A program made the position numbers and the translations under genes. From assembly GCA_032358165.1 (NCBI GenBank), contig JAALGY010000038.1:806001-870000 (forward strand): a stretch of 64,000 bases of DNA, in the 5' to 3' direction. Shown here in pieces: positions 10,823-22,156 of the stretch. Numbering within the stretch: position 1 is the first letter of the stretch; the number at the start of each line of letters is the position of its first letter. The notes under the pieces were generated by a model. It was not told the DNA's origin and ran no database searches. It saw nothing but the letters and a program-made list of their open reading frames with translations. Source of the DNA: Diplosphaera chodatii. Lineage: Eukaryota > Chlorophyta > Trebouxiophyceae > Prasiolales > Stichococcaceae.

Positions 10823-12073
10823 TTACTTCCAGAGCTTCTTGAGGGATACATTTGCATTGCTGTCCTTCTTCATGACCTTTGCGCACGCCATCTCGAAGTC
10901 TTCTTGGGTGACGTGCACCCGCCGCTCGCGCAACGCAAACATGCCTGCCTCTGTGCATGCTGCCTTCATCTCCGCCCCTGATGCGCCTGGCATCTTGTCT
11001 GCCACCTTGCGCAGGTCGATGCCTCGCATGAGGTTCATCTTGCGCGAGTGGATTTTCAGGATGTCGAACCGCGAGCTCTCGTTGGGGTTGGGGAACTCGA
11101 TCTTGCGGTCGATGCGGCCAGGCCGCAGCAGTGCCGGATCGAGGATGTCGATCCTGTTGGTGGCCATGAGCACCTTGATCTTGTTGGTGGCCTCGAAGCC
11201 GTCCAGCTGGTTGAGGAGCTCCAGCATGGTGCGCTGCACCTCGCTGTCCCCGCCGCCGCCACTGTTGTCGGTGCGCGCGCTGCCGATGCTATCCACCTCG
11301 TCCATGAAGATGATGGACGGCGCATGCTCCCGAGCCATGACGAACAGCTCGCGGACCATACGGGAGCCCTCGCCAATGTACTTCTGCACCAGCTCGCTGC
11401 CAGACACACGGATGAAGGTGCAGTCTGTGTGGTGCGCAACTGCCCGTGCCAGCAGCGTCTTGCCTGTGCCTGGCGGCCCATACAGCAGCACACCCTTGGG
11501 CTGGGCCACGCCCAGCGCCTCAAACAGCTCGGGGTGCTTGATGGGCAGCTCGATGACCTCCTTGATCTCCTTGATCTGCTGGTCCAGGCCGCCGATCATG
11601 TCGTACGTGGAGTCGGGCACCTTCTCCACCTTCATGAGGCTCACCAGCGGGTCCACCTTGGTAGGCAGGAGCAGGTGCAGCGTGTACGAGTCGTTGCGCA
11701 GCGCGACACGCGCCCCCGTCGTCACCTTGGCAATGTCGATCTCCTTGTCCAGGTCGACGACGTACTTGCCCTCCGGGTGCACCTTGCACAGCACCTTGGT
11801 CTTGCCCATGACCTTCACCACCTCACCCACATATGACCCCGGCTCCTGCAGCAGCTGCAGCTCCTCCCGCAACAGGCGCACTTTTGTATTGACTTCATTG
11901 CGCTGCGCCTCCAGGCGCCGCAGATTGTGCTGCTTGTCGCGGCACTGGATTTCGAGCTCCTCTATCTTTGCCTTGTAGTATGAGCGCAGGCCCGCGCCAA
12001 CTGCCCGGCCATTGGCCCCTCCTTGCGGAAGCCCCATAGCCTTGGATGCCTTCAGCTCATCGGTCGTAAGCAT
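10823..12073 (-). CDS. RPT6: 26S proteasome regulatory AAA-ATPase subunit RPT6
   Basis: One of six ATPases in the base ring of the 19S regulatory particle, which unfold substrates and feed them into the 20S core. A single uninterrupted frame gives 416 residues (animal PSMC5 is about 406). The N-terminal coiled coil is the Rpt6 type ([20 protein letters not shown]). An OB-like domain follows ([19 protein letters not shown]). The AAA domain has Walker A GPPGTGKT, Walker [12 protein letters not shown], sensor MATNRID and the arginine-finger stretch [13 protein letters not shown]. The C-terminus is SLKKLWK, as in Rpt6. The ATG at 12071-12073 is the first in frame. No intron is present, unlike almost all neighbours. 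It is head-to-head with CLPX. Confidence 0.97.
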   Translation of the reverse strand: MLTTDELKASKAMGLPQGGANGRAVGAGLRSYYKAKIEELEIQCRDKQHNLRRLEAQRNEVNTKVRLLREELQLLQEPGSYVGEVVKVMGKTKVLCKVHPEGKYVVDLDKEIDIAKVTTGARVALRNDSYTLHLLLPTKVDPLVSLMKVEKVPDSTYDMIGGLDQQIKEIKEVIELPIKHPELFEALGVAQPKGVLLYGPPGTGKTLLARAVAHHTDCTFIRVSGSELVQKYIGEGSRMVRELFVMAREHAPSIIFMDEVDSIGSARTDNSGGGGDSEVQRTMLELLNQLDGFEATNKIKVLMATNRIDILDPALLRPGRIDRKIEFPNPNESSRFDILKIHSRKMNLMRGIDLRKVADKMPGASGAEMKAACTEAGMFALRERRVHVTQEDFEMACAKVMKKDSNANVSLKKLWK

Positions 12074-12450
12074 GCACTGCTATGTGCTTGTGCAACCTTG
12101 CTCCAGGTGCTAGACAGACCGCCCAAGCGAGGTGCCGGTGGGGAGTCGACCACTTGCTGGCCGCACGCGAAAGCAGAAGTGCCTGCAGGCTGACGCCAGC
12201 AACTGTGAAATACCAGTGCTAAAGCTGCGTAGGGGAACACGGAATGGCCAATGAGCAGGTGCCTGAAGCCAAGGGGTGGAGAGCAAACGCCCCCCTGCAG
12301 CAGCGTCACTCATGATATCACGCGCTGGACACGTTTGCACATAGGGTCACGGGCCCCACTCTGAGCCCCTCCGATCATATACTGCGTTGCGCTGTTCAGG
12401 GGTGGGCTCGGTGCATTTGGCGACCTTGCGGTCTCGCAAACCCCGTCAGC
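12074..12450. promoter_or_regulatory. Bidirectional 5' region of RPT6 (-) and CLPX (+)
   Basis: Only 377 bases separate the two divergent start codons of two protein-turnover ATPase genes, so promoters and both 5' UTRs must fit here. I see no clear TATA box or proteasome-type element by eye. Confidence 0.5.
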
Positions 12451-15203
12451 ATGGCCAGGAATGCCAGCACCAGAGTGCTGAGCCAACTGTTTCGCAGCAG
12501 GGCCTTGGCCCCGCTGTTGCACCCTGCGCACTCCAGCTTGGCATTGGGCGCAGCGCCGGCAGCACCTCGATCCGAAGTGAGTGTTTGCTGTGCCCTGCTC
12601 GGTATCTGCTGACCCCGAGCATACATATCAAACGATCCAAACCTACAAACCCTCTGCGCAGCAGGATGTCGGGTGTTTGGACAAGCACAGAGCGTACTGG
12701 GCAACAGGATGGGGCATTGGGTCGAAGACCGAAGCGCCGCAGCACGGTGGCGGTTCGGGGTCAGGGTCTGGTGTGATGTGCCCCAAGTGCAAGGGGCCCC
12801 TGACGCCTGTGCCCATGGACACCTCCAGCCTGCTGTCGACGTCTGTGGTGAGTGGCGACCCAGTCCTGGCAACACCGCAACGCGGCACTCTGCATTCGCA
12901 CATGCATTTCTGAGAAGCAGGTCTTTCGCCACATTCAACATGTCACAAAACCACTATCATGTGTTCTGCTGTCACAGGCCGGTGGACACTCCGGAGCAGT
13001 ATCGGCTCCCATGTTTTGTGTGGCCTGCAAGGTGAGCGAGGCGCATGGTGCTCCAGCTGGCAAGTTGTCATGGCCGGCATGTGCGATGCGCAACATGGTG
13101 AATCTGGCATGTAGGACGTGCTGCACCTGCCCAGTACACCAGCGCAGCATGCGCAGCGGCCAGACGATCAACTGGCAACCCCTGGTGGCAGCCCCAGCTC
13201 CAGCGACGGCGGAGCAAGCAGGCCAGCCCCAAGCACCAGCAGCAGTGGCAGCGCCAGCGGCAGCAACAAGCAAACAGGCTCCATCCGGTACCCAGGGTAC
13301 AACAAGAACAGCACCCTGCGGGTCCGCACCCCGCGTGAAGCTGAGTCGCTGAGCAACAACGAGGCAGCGCTCGTCACGTATTCAGATGCGCAGGTCAGGG
13401 GCAGTGTTCACGAGTTGCGCAGTGTGCATGTTCCCACACGTACTCGTGATGGGATCACCCGCCATGTTTCCCTGCAGCAAGACGCGCCTGCAATACTGCT
13501 GTGCTCGGCAGCGGCTCCTGAAAGGCTGCTCCCAATGCACTGTTGAACTGTGCGGCAGGCGGGCAGCAGTAACGAGTATGCAGAGGTGCCGCCACGGCAC
13601 GGCGGCGGCACGAGCGTCGCCAGCAACGCGCCGCCGCAGGACAGCGCTGACTGGGACGGGCAGGAGGTGCCGCTGCCCCGCGAGATCGTGCAGTGGCTGG
13701 ACCAGTTTGTCGTCGGTCAGCGGCAGGCCAAAAAGGTGGGCAGGCTCTTCAGGCTCTTCAGCAAGCAGTGTCACAGTTCACGCTACTGGACAAAACGTGC
13801 AAGGTCTGATCATTGGACAACAGCGTGTCAACCTGTGCATGACAGGAAGAGCTTGCAATGTTCTCAAATTTGCGCTTCTGTTACAGACGCTGGCAGTGGC
13901 GGTGCACAACCACTACAAGCGGGTCAAGCACGAGGGCACGCGGCGGAAGAAAATGGCGGAAAGCGCCTCCTCCCAGCGCACCAACAGGCCGCTGCGGCAG
14001 GATGCCGCCACAACAGCTGCAGAGATAGCTGCCGAAGCGTCACGGCAGCAGGGCGATAGCAGCAGCGCCAGCACTGGCGACAGCAACAGTGAGAACGCTG
14101 ACGGCGCAGCCCCCAACAGGGTGAAGTTCAGCGGCCGGGAGCTGCCAGATGTGGAGCTTGACAAGAGCAACGTCCTGTTGCTGGGTCCGACTGGGTCTGG
14201 CAAAACGCTGCTGGCGCAGACCCTGGCGAAGCTGGTGAATGTGCCCTTTGCCATGGCAGATGCGACAGCCCTCACGCAGGCCGGCTATGTTGGCGAGGAT
14301 GTGGAGTCGATGCTGCACAAGCTGCTGGTAGCGGCGGATGGCAATGTGCACCAGGCGCAGCGTGGCATCGTGTACATTGATGAGGTGGACAAGATCACAC
14401 GCTCTGACGGCGCCACCATGACGCGGGATGTGTCAGGCGAGGGCGTGCAGCAAGCGCTGCTGAAGATGCTGGAGGGCACCAGCGTCAATGTGCCAGAGAA
14501 GGGCGGCCGCAAGAGCCCCGGCGGCCAGTTCGTGTCGCTCAACACGAAGGACATCCTCTTCATCTGCGGTGGCGCGTTTGTGAACCTGGACCGCCTCGTC
14601 GCGGAGCGCACCTCTACAGCCTCCCTGGGCTTTGGCAACCCGGTGCGGGCGCGTATCCACAGCGGGATGGGTGCGGAAGCCCTGCCAGATGACACTCTGC
14701 AGAAGGCTGAGCATGTGGACCTCATCCAGTTCGGCCTCATCCCCGAGTTCGTGGGACGCTTTCCGATCATGTGCAGCCTGCAGGCACTGACAGAGGAGGA
14801 GCTGATGCAAGTGCTGATGCAGCCGCGCAACGCGCTCGGCCGCCAGTTCGTGTACCAGTTCGAGCTTTCAGGGACGCGCCTGCACATCACAGACGATGCG
14901 CAGCGCGCTATTGCAGGCCTGGCACGTCAAAAGGGCACAGGAGCTCGTGGTCTGCGTTCCATCCTGGAGAATGTGTTGCTGGAGGCGCAATACCATGCGC
15001 CAGAGGCAAACATTAAGGCTGCCCTTGTTGACAAGGAGGCCATCGACAGTGGCAACGTGCGACTGTTCGAGACCAATGAGGAGCTGGAGGTGGCGCTCCG
15101 CGAGGGAGAGGAGCGGAGAGCAGCTGCAGACAAGCAGGATGACTCTGCGAGCGGCCGTGATGCAGCAGATGAGCATGAGGAGCAGCGGCGAGCAGTTGTT
15201 TGA
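12451..15203 (+). CDS. CLPX: Mitochondrial ClpX, ATP-dependent unfoldase of the ClpXP protease
   Basis: AAA+ unfoldase that feeds proteins to ClpP in the mitochondrial matrix. Supported exons: 12451-12576, 12662-12847, 12978-13031, about 13155-13393, 13559-13735 and 13887-15203. The first exon is an Arg/Ser/Leu-rich presequence without acidic residues until its end ([20 protein letters not shown]), so mitochondrial import is likely. A zinc-binding domain follows with paired cysteines CPKC (exon 2) and CVAC (exon 3). [15 protein letters not shown] opens the AAA core. Walker A is GPTGSGKT, followed by the ClpX-specific [12 protein letters not shown] and Walker [27 protein letters not shown], the pore-region block GGAFVNLD and [12 protein letters not shown] are all intact. 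The tail is acidic and Arg-rich. The border of exon 4 is the least certain. Confidence 0.95.
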
Positions 15204-15628
15204 TGCTGCAGATGCGTAGATGCGAGCACATTGTGAGCATAGAACGCCAGCAGTGGTGTCACGTGGGTTCGTCAACGTGACCGCAGCCGCAGGATGCCTG
15301 TTCATTGCAGACGCATGGCATGCTCGCAAGAAGGGTTGGGCCACACAGACGCGAGTGGTATTTGCAGTAGGCTCCTTTCGTGTGCTTGCACTGTGTACCT
15401 GGGCTTGCTGGCTGCGCCCAGCATTTGTACAACATGGCTTGCTGCCCACTTGTTGACAATGTATCATCAGGAGTGACTGCATGGAACTGCTCTGCTGTGA
15501 GATGGAAGCAGAATCTCTATGAACGTACACCATCTAGCCTAGAGCAACATACATGTGCATGGCACATCCACCTACTTCTCATGGGCGCAAGGGCACAACC
15601 TCAGAAGCCTGCTGACCATACGGCATGG
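15204..15628. other. Convergent 3' intergenic stretch between CLPX and UCH37
   Basis: These 425 bases between two stop codons probably hold both 3' UTRs. Nothing coding is supported. Confidence 0.4.
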
Positions 15629-18083
15629 CTATTGCTGACGACCATTGCTGGTGCGAGCTTTATCGATAAGCGGCTGCAGCAGTTTCTTTTCCGCCTGCGA
15701 AAATGCCAGAGCCCGCTGACACCTTGATGATGCATACATGTGTTGAGTTGTGCGGGAGCTGTGATGATCTCAATCCAAGACCAGGTGTGAGATGTTGCAA
15801 CTCGGAGGGTTCCAGCATCAATCGTGTCGCAGGCAGGCAAGAGCCCCAGCAACGACAGTGAGGCTTGACTGTATGCCACGGGCTCACCAGCATCTGCAGC
15901 ATCTGGAAGATCAGCGGCAGGTAGTTCCACCTATTGACAAATAGAAGACAGATGGCAAGATCCCTTCGAGACTGGTATGTTCTGACTGCACTGTGCCTGT
16001 TTTGAGTGTAGCTGCATCCAGTCACACACCGTCTCCTGATATTCTCCTGCCGCCAGTTCTCAAACTTCTGATGTTCTGCCGTGATCTCTGACTGCAGCCT
16101 GTGACTGTAAACCCAACACCTTAATCCAGCCGTGCAGCATTGCAGACGATGCAGCATTGTCGTATATACACATGGTCGCTTGCGCTGCCATTGCTCCTGT
16201 GCAGGGGCACACGACTGCAGGGCTCGCAACAGTGCACCTGCTGATCTCGCGCTCAACCTGCTGCAGGTGTTGCTGCTGTTCGGCATCGGCATCAGGCGTG
16301 ATGCTGGCGGCGAGCGCCTCTCGCAGCGCCTGTGCCTGTTCAAGAGCCTCTGCCGCAACGGTCGCTCTGTTCTTCACCTGTACAGGCAAAACCACATGGT
16401 TCACCTTGAGCTTGAATCACGAGCTTGGCATTAAGTGGCTTATGAAGAGCCTGCATGGCCGCACATCTCTTGTGGAAGCAGGTGCCATGCAGCACAGTTT
16501 CTCACCAAGGCCATGAGATTGAACCTGATCTCGCTTTTGCTGTATGCTTCAATACGCTGCATGATGTGTGGCCTGGCCTGCACAAGCATGATGTGGGAGA
16601 TCAGGCTCATCTTGCTAGCATGTACTTTACACAAGCTGCCAGTTGATCCAGTCCACGAGGTAGATGTCCGGGCAAAGCAGCAGCCGATCGTTCACCACAT
16701 CAGTCCAGGTGTCCTGCCAAAGGACAAGCATGGAAGTTGGGAAGCACGCTTGATGACGTAGATGTGTGTGACATGAGGCACAGAGTGTCAAGGTCGACAC
16801 CAGCACACATGCAACATAAAAGGCCTCACATCACTGCCGTCTCCTATCCAGACTGGTCCCGGCTGCAGGCCATCAAGCTCATACACGCCGCCATCCACAG
16901 GGACGTACGACACAAAGTGGAATACATCTGCGAGTTTCAGCATCATCATCTCATATCATGATTCTGCAAGACGACTCCGAGCTCGTGATGATCCGGGAGG
17001 TAATGCTCGGTAGCATCCGTGTCTGACTGACCCTACCCCACCACCATTCCATAGATGTTTCATGACGCCTATCGTGACAGGCATGCAGAGTTGAGCATGC
17101 AGACACATGCTGACCGTCTTTCTCTGTAGCTCGTGTCTCATCAGACACTATTGGCTCCGGCGGCGCAAAGCTGTTGTGCGCCCGCCGGATACTCTCGCTG
17201 TTGCCAATGGCCTCACCTGCGGGGGACAAGCACCTATTTTCTGAACTGCAGACTGACCATCTGCCCCAGAGCGACATCCACCACAAGGCGGTGCTGGTAC
17301 TGCATAAAGCTGCACCTCGCATGTCAGGCGGAAAGTCGCTGGTGAAGTCCTTCAGGGATCTGAGTTCCGGACCAATCTCCAGGTCTGGTCGGTTGAGCAA
17401 CACTGACAGTATTGCCTGCAGTACGAACATTGCTGCAATGCATGACTGGCGGGCTGACGCAGACGCGGAATGCTTGTTGGAAGGCACGGGTGACTGCAGA
17501 CAAGGCAGCATGCCCGATCTGATGTAATCACCTGAGTGGCGCATGCATTGTTGATTACTTGCGAAGCAAAAAACACTCTGCCGCCGCCATCGTCTACAGC
17601 CTTGCTGGCTTCATGCCGGCCAGACTGCCATTTGAACAGGAAAATGAGCCCATACACCGGCCTGCATGACACCGATTCAAGTTTGGTGACAAGGCCGACA
17701 GATGCAAACCATGACATGCGTGCATGCAATCGGTGGACAACGGTATCACACACCGCAGGTCCTGCAGGGCCTCCTCTTCCAAGGAGTACAGCTCTTCAAC
17801 CTGTAGTCCAGCAGGTTCGTGTTCAGCCATCCTCTCATCGAGATGCAGCTCCGTTGTGCGCAGCGGTGCAGCCGAGTCGATGGGCTATCGCACCTGGACA
17901 TCCTTGACGCCGAAATGCTGAATGAGCTCTGTGAAGACGCCCTGCAGATGTAACCTCATACTGCTCTTCGACAGATCTGAGGTTCTCTCTCTCTTCGTAC
18001 CGCTCTACAAGGCACTCTTCAATGCACAGCATGCACGCAGGGCTTACTGGGTCACTTTCAATTGTAGTCCAAGACTCCGCCAT
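15629..18083 (-). CDS. UCHL5: Proteasome-associated ubiquitin C-terminal hydrolase UCH37
   Basis: Cysteine protease that trims ubiquitin chains at the 26S proteasome (via Rpn13) and, in animals, also at INO80. Exon 1 (18083-18048) reads [12 protein letters not shown]. It is followed by [32 protein letters not shown] and [12 protein letters not shown]. The active-site block is [10 protein letters not shown], with the catalytic Cys, spliced to [18 protein letters not shown]. The second catalytic region follows ([17 protein letters not shown]). [13 protein letters not shown], the coiled coil around [15 protein letters not shown] and the ULD tail ([38 protein letters not shown]) match animal UCHL5 in order. 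The stop is at 15629-15631. The exon with the catalytic His and Asp, expected near 16860-16930, was not resolved in detail. Confidence 0.92.
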
Positions 18084-18254
18084 CGGCTCGGCGCTCTCTG
18101 TGCAGCTGCTCGGCACAGACTGCAACAGATGTTGATGTGCCCTGCAAGGACTGATTGCCGCGATGCTGTAAGCGGTTTCGAGAGACCTCTGTAGCTTGCG
18201 ACTTCCAGTGTATTGAAGTGTCGCTGTGAAAGTTGATCCCGGTCTGTTCCCGAG

Positions 18255-19005
18255 ATGCCTCGGAAGCAACTGGAGCCTGCGCTCCAGGTGCGATCTCTGC
18301 GAACTCAATCACTTGCAGGTGCCGTCAAGGGTTCTGCGGTATGACGGACGGACGCCGGGTTGTGCATGAACAAGCTGCAACTCCAAGAATGTGGCATTCC
18401 TCAGCTGGCTCCCATTTGCAGCTCCCAGGCATTGCATGTTAACATGCCGGCCGCCGCGTGCTGCGCAGTCTTCCATTCGCTGGTCCGATATATATCAGCC
18501 GTACAAATTGGGTCTTGCGTTGTGGGATCGGTGCTGACGACTTCGTGAATGCCCTTTTTGTTCAGGCGGGCAGATCCAGCAGCCACTGTCCGTCAGCACC
18601 AATACCCATACGTGCACCTTCATCACGACGCTTGCGTTTGAGGCATCAAGCAGTGTCAGTGGTCAGGCTCCGCAGCAGACTACTGCGTGCACTTCCAGTG
18701 CTGCTGTCCGGCAGCCGCCGCTCCGCCGCAGTATCACTGCAACAGCCTGATAAACTTCGAGCCCCACAACGATGATGCCGGTGGGCGTGCACTGCTTCGT
18801 GGATATTGCTGCTGACGTAACGGTGGAATGTGCATATCTGATACATGTACGCGGGGTCTGCTGCCGACACTGCCGATGATGAGACAGCTTTGTTACACAC
18901 GCTGAGCGCATCCAGCGCATCTCCCTGACGACAAAATTAGCGGATTTCTCTGAGGCACGTCGGCTCCAGCAGTATGCCATGGGTTTGTACAATGTTCTAA
19001 AGTGA
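18255..19005 (+). CDS. Poorly resolved gene, possibly UXT/prefoldin-alpha-like
   Basis: The last exon is the best-supported part. It reads open from about 18884 to a TGA at 19003-19005 and contains SFVTHAERIQRISL, DFSEARRLQQYAM and GLYNVLK, an amphipathic helical stretch. Upstream lies an open piece with MPVGVHCFVDIAADVTVE (about 18772-18825). A possible first exon is MPRKQLEPALQ (ATG at 18255), followed after an intron by PSRVLRY. The order 'LRY near the start, a FVD-containing strand, a C-terminal helix' is reminiscent of UXT/prefoldin-alpha proteins, but the middle exons cannot be joined convincingly. A Cys-rich alternative segment (18651-18780) overlaps the same region. It is head-to-head with UCH37. 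Confidence 0.3.
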
Positions 19006-19350
19006 ACGACCAGCGTTCCATGAAGCTATTGAGGGCAATGATGATTGAAAAAACTGCGTCTTTTGACGCCTGAGTACTAGAAATGCTGATATAACTTTCG
19101 CCCCTATCTGAGCCTTCTCTTCCAGAGAGATATCATGGTGACATGGATGCTGGCCAATGATGAGTTTTCTCATTGACAAGCATATATCTGATCACCCGAT
19201 GATACGTTGAGACTGAGGCCAGCAATCTCTCCTGAATACATTCAGACACATCGGTTGGACATGCGACGATAGCTTCTGACAGTGTGACACAGCTGCAGCG
19301 CAGGATGTGGGTAACCTCGCTCGGTGAGCAGGTACCGCACATAGGAGGCG
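19006..19350. other. Gap before the TraB gene
   Basis: These 345 bases hold no recognisable coding segment. They probably contain the 3' end of the preceding gene and the promoter of the TraB gene. Confidence 0.35.
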
Positions 19351-21421
19351 ATGACTGCCTGGGCGTCTGCCCGGCTGCGTACCGCAACCGTAGCTCAACA
19401 TGTCGCGTGCGTCGCAACCCCTGCACAGCATGGCGTCGGGTGGCTGTGGTGGCAGTGCCTGACGCCACCCAGGCAGCTCAGCCCCAGCGCCCCATTCAGC
19501 CATGCAGCTGCCCGCCACAGCACTGCAGTGCATTGCCAGCGGACGGAGCGGCGGCGTGACAAGCGCATCCAGCGGGAGAAGCGGCGGCTGGCGGAGGATG
19601 CAGAGCTGGAACCTCAGGCGAACTATGCCTGCTTTGACGATGTTGGCAACAGCGCGGCCATCCACGTGTTCGGCCTCAACCACCTCGAGGTGCGCATTTG
19701 GCGGTCCTTATCCAAATCGTGCTGGTGTCCTTGTGCCATTGTGGTATGATGACACGATGACCGTGCTCGAATCCCCTTTGTGTCATCATGAGCAGGTAGA
19801 GTACGCCGCTGCTGAATTTATATGGCGCACCAAGCCTGCTGTGGTGGCGGTTGAGACAGCGTTCACAGAAGCGCATGGCGCCCGCACAGGCGCAGTGCTC
19901 ACAGCGGGGGAGCACATGCAGCAGTCCCCCGATTTCCGGCTGAGGATGCTCAGCCAGATCGCTGCGCAGCTTGACACAGGCCAGCTGCCCGAGAACAGCG
20001 AAATGTGGCAGGTATGCAGTGGCATTGTCAAAGGGAGTTGCAGCGGATTCAAACATCTTGGCAGTTTCAGTTCCCTATGGCATGGCTGCTGTGATCGGTG
20101 TGATGGTTTTGTAGCTGAGGCATGCCAAGTGCACCAGCAACAGGCACTGTTGCTTGGTGCCGCTCACCCTTCCTGTGCTCGCGCTGCAGGACCTCAAGGA
20201 CCAGCTGCCTGGTGAGCAGCTGGTATATGTTGCAGCCTTTGCAGTCGGGGCGCAACTGATGTATGCTGACCGGCCGAAGGACGTTACCATCCGGCGCCTG
20301 TACAACAATACCTCACTTGCAGGTGCTGATTGAGTCTAAATGGTGCGCTGATGGATCATGTTGTGTTGTACTATAGTGCACGCCAACTCACACTGCTGAA
20401 CATCTGCTGCAGACCTCGACGCTGCCTTTGCGCGCCTCAGCTCCGACAACTACAAGGAGCTGCTGGCCAAGCACCAGGGCAGCTCGTACATGCCGTTGCC
20501 AGCAACCGACGACTGTGTGTACCGCATCCTGACGGCTGAGCGCGATGCAATAATGGCACACAGCCTGCGCGCTGTGGCTGATGTAGAGGGGCCCTCAAAG
20601 ACAGTTGTCGCTGTTGTAGGTGGGTTCAGCAATACATGACCTCAAATGGCTTGTAGCAGAGGGTCCTTTCAATGATGTTTTGTCAACCAACACTGTCTTT
20701 CCTGCAGGACAAAGCCATGTACCGGGCATATCTCAGGCGCTTCAGCAGCACCAGCTGCTCGACCGCGCAGCCGTAGCAGCGTTGAATGAGCCCGGTTCCG
20801 TGCCCATCGAGGAAGCGCAGGTTGCAGGTGCAATGCCCAACCCGCCTGATAAGCGGTCGTCCCCACATATGACTTGTGTTCCAGTCCCACTGCCTGCCAT
20901 GAGGTGCAAGTCATGTCGTCGATGGCGAACTGCTGTGTCCAGGTACCAGGCGAGCGCTGCTGCGTGCCACACTGGGGCTGTGCTGCAGCGGCGAGGTGCT
21001 CGAAGAGTTTGATCGCACACTCGGTCCGCTGCCCCCAGACCAGGAGGAGCCGTTTGCTGTGACGCAGGTAGTCTGACATGCTAGTTGTAGTCGAATCGTC
21101 TACAACTGGATGACACGTTCAAACAGTGCAGTCGGCTGCTCTGATTGCATGCTGCCTTGAGGGATGTTGCCTCCACGCCTTGCTCCAACGGTGCAGGAGA
21201 TCTATGGCAGCACGCGCATGCTGCTGGCATGCCTCTCACAGCAGGAGCTGGAGCTGGTGTGCGGTGGCTGCAGCTGCGACATGTGGGAGGTGCTTGGCCC
21301 CATGCGTGCGGCGCGGCCCGTGAATGGTGGCCCGGGCTGCGACATGGAGCTAGCTTTAGATCTGCAGATGCTGTACCTAGAAATTGGTGGCGGCGCTGGG
21401 ACAGTTGATTTGGCAGCTTAG
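19351..21421 (+). CDS. TraB/PrgY-domain protein with an organelle presequence
   Basis: TraB-family proteins in plants and animals are membrane-associated and linked to mitochondria or the ER; the chemistry is unknown. Exon 1 (19351-19689) starts with an Arg/Ser/Ala-rich presequence (MTAWASARLRTATVAQHV), then a very basic stretch (RRRDKRIQREKRRLAED), and enters the domain at AIHVFGLNHLE, the family's 'VHxxGxxH' block. Exon 2 (19796-20011) has KPAVVAVETAF. Exon 3 begins at 20190 with DLKDQLPGEQLVYVAAFAVG, including DRPKDVTIRRLY. A later exon has the conserved block ILTAERDAIMAHSLRAV, then VVAVVG joined to QSHVPGI, the family's second signature. GTRRALLRATLGLCC and EIYGSTRMLLACLSQQEL follow, to the stop at 21419-21421. 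No clear C-terminal membrane helix is seen. Confidence 0.8.
19746..19789. repeat. Inverted repeat in a TraB intron
   Basis: ATGATGACAC (19746-19755) and GTGTCATCAT (19780-19789) are perfect 10-base arms around a 24-base loop. They lie inside intron 1 of the TraB gene (19690-19795), close to its acceptor. Confidence 0.6.
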
Positions 21422-21510
21422 ATGCTGAGTCAGCCTGTGCAAATATCGAGGTCATCAGCTGTTACAATCCCTCTGCCCTCTCTCAACGAACCCCTGTTTC
21501 AGTGGACTAC

Positions 21511-21515
21511 TGTAA
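21511..21515 (+). promoter_or_regulatory. Possible TGTAA polyadenylation signal of the TraB gene
   Basis: TGTAA occurs 90 bases after the TraB stop codon, in the short convergent gap before the MIC19-like gene. This is the typical green-algal poly(A) motif. Confidence 0.4.
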
Positions 21516-21539
21516 ACCAATTGCAATCCAAGCTCTGTA

Positions 21540-22156
21540 CTATCGCCCCACGAACCTCTTGAATGCCTGGTCTGCGCACGCTTTGTATGCCTCTACTGCC
21601 TGTGCACACTGCAGGACGTCCTGCAAAGCCAATACGACCCATGTCAGCAAGGACTAGAGCATCGAGTTCACCATGAGATGAACTATCATGGGCCGGCATT
21701 GTCATACACCTGTGGGTGCTGGGTGTAGCATGCGACACACTCCTGCCTGGCCCGCTCACAGGGTGTCTCCCTGACTGGTGGCCTGCAAGCAACGCACATG
21801 CACATGCCTTGAGACACTGCTCCAGCGGCAAGGAGGTACTCGACGTACCTCTGTCCGGCGCCTGACCTTGGGCGCGGAGGTCAGGCGTATCATGCTGCGA
21901 CACACCTGTACTCGGTGTTGAGCAGCTCCTCTGCATACTCGGTGATTCGCTGCACCTCCTCGTCCTCGTTCTTCAGCAGCAGGTCGCCCACACGGCGGCT
22001 GTGCTGCAGTGCGGACTCGGCAACCCGGCTGCTGCGCAGTGCCTCTTCGATGGCTGCCTGCTGCCGCTGCGCTTCTGATTGAGGCTGGTCGCTGCAGAGG
22101 TTGGAGCCACGATATGTCGTCATTCCCTTGAATGTTGTTGCGACCAGTGAGGACAT
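21540..22156 (-). CDS. Twin-CX9C (CHCH) protein, MIC19/CHCHD3-like
   Basis: Three exons (22156-21906, 21782-21710, 21620-21540) join in frame to 134 residues. The middle is a charged helical region (QSEAQRQQAAIEEALRSSRV, then LLLKNEDEEVQRITEYAEEL). The C-terminal domain has two cysteine pairs with exactly nine residues between members: C-ERARQECVA-C and C-AQAVEAYKA-C. This is the twin CX9C pattern of intermembrane-space proteins imported by Mia40. A helical N-terminal part followed by a C-terminal CHCH fits MICOS subunit MIC19/25, which shapes cristae junctions. Other small CHCH proteins cannot be ruled out. The ATG at 22154-22156 opens MSSLVATTFKGM; further ATGs lie upstream in frame. Confidence 0.7.

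Noticed and set aside
10770..11978. A 402-codon plus-strand frame opposite RPT6
   Set aside because: It is the antisense of a highly conserved coding sequence, Ser/Arg-rich without family features; GC-rich genes often show such mirror frames.
18651..18780. Cys-rich plus-strand exon (KQCQWSG, YCVHFQCCCP)
   Set aside because: It has usable splice borders but overlaps the other candidate exon in a different frame, and no Cys-rich family was recognised.
19746..19789. tRNA-like B box (CTCGAATCCCC) near 19766
   Set aside because: There is no A box or acceptor stem around it; the visible pairing is a simple hairpin.
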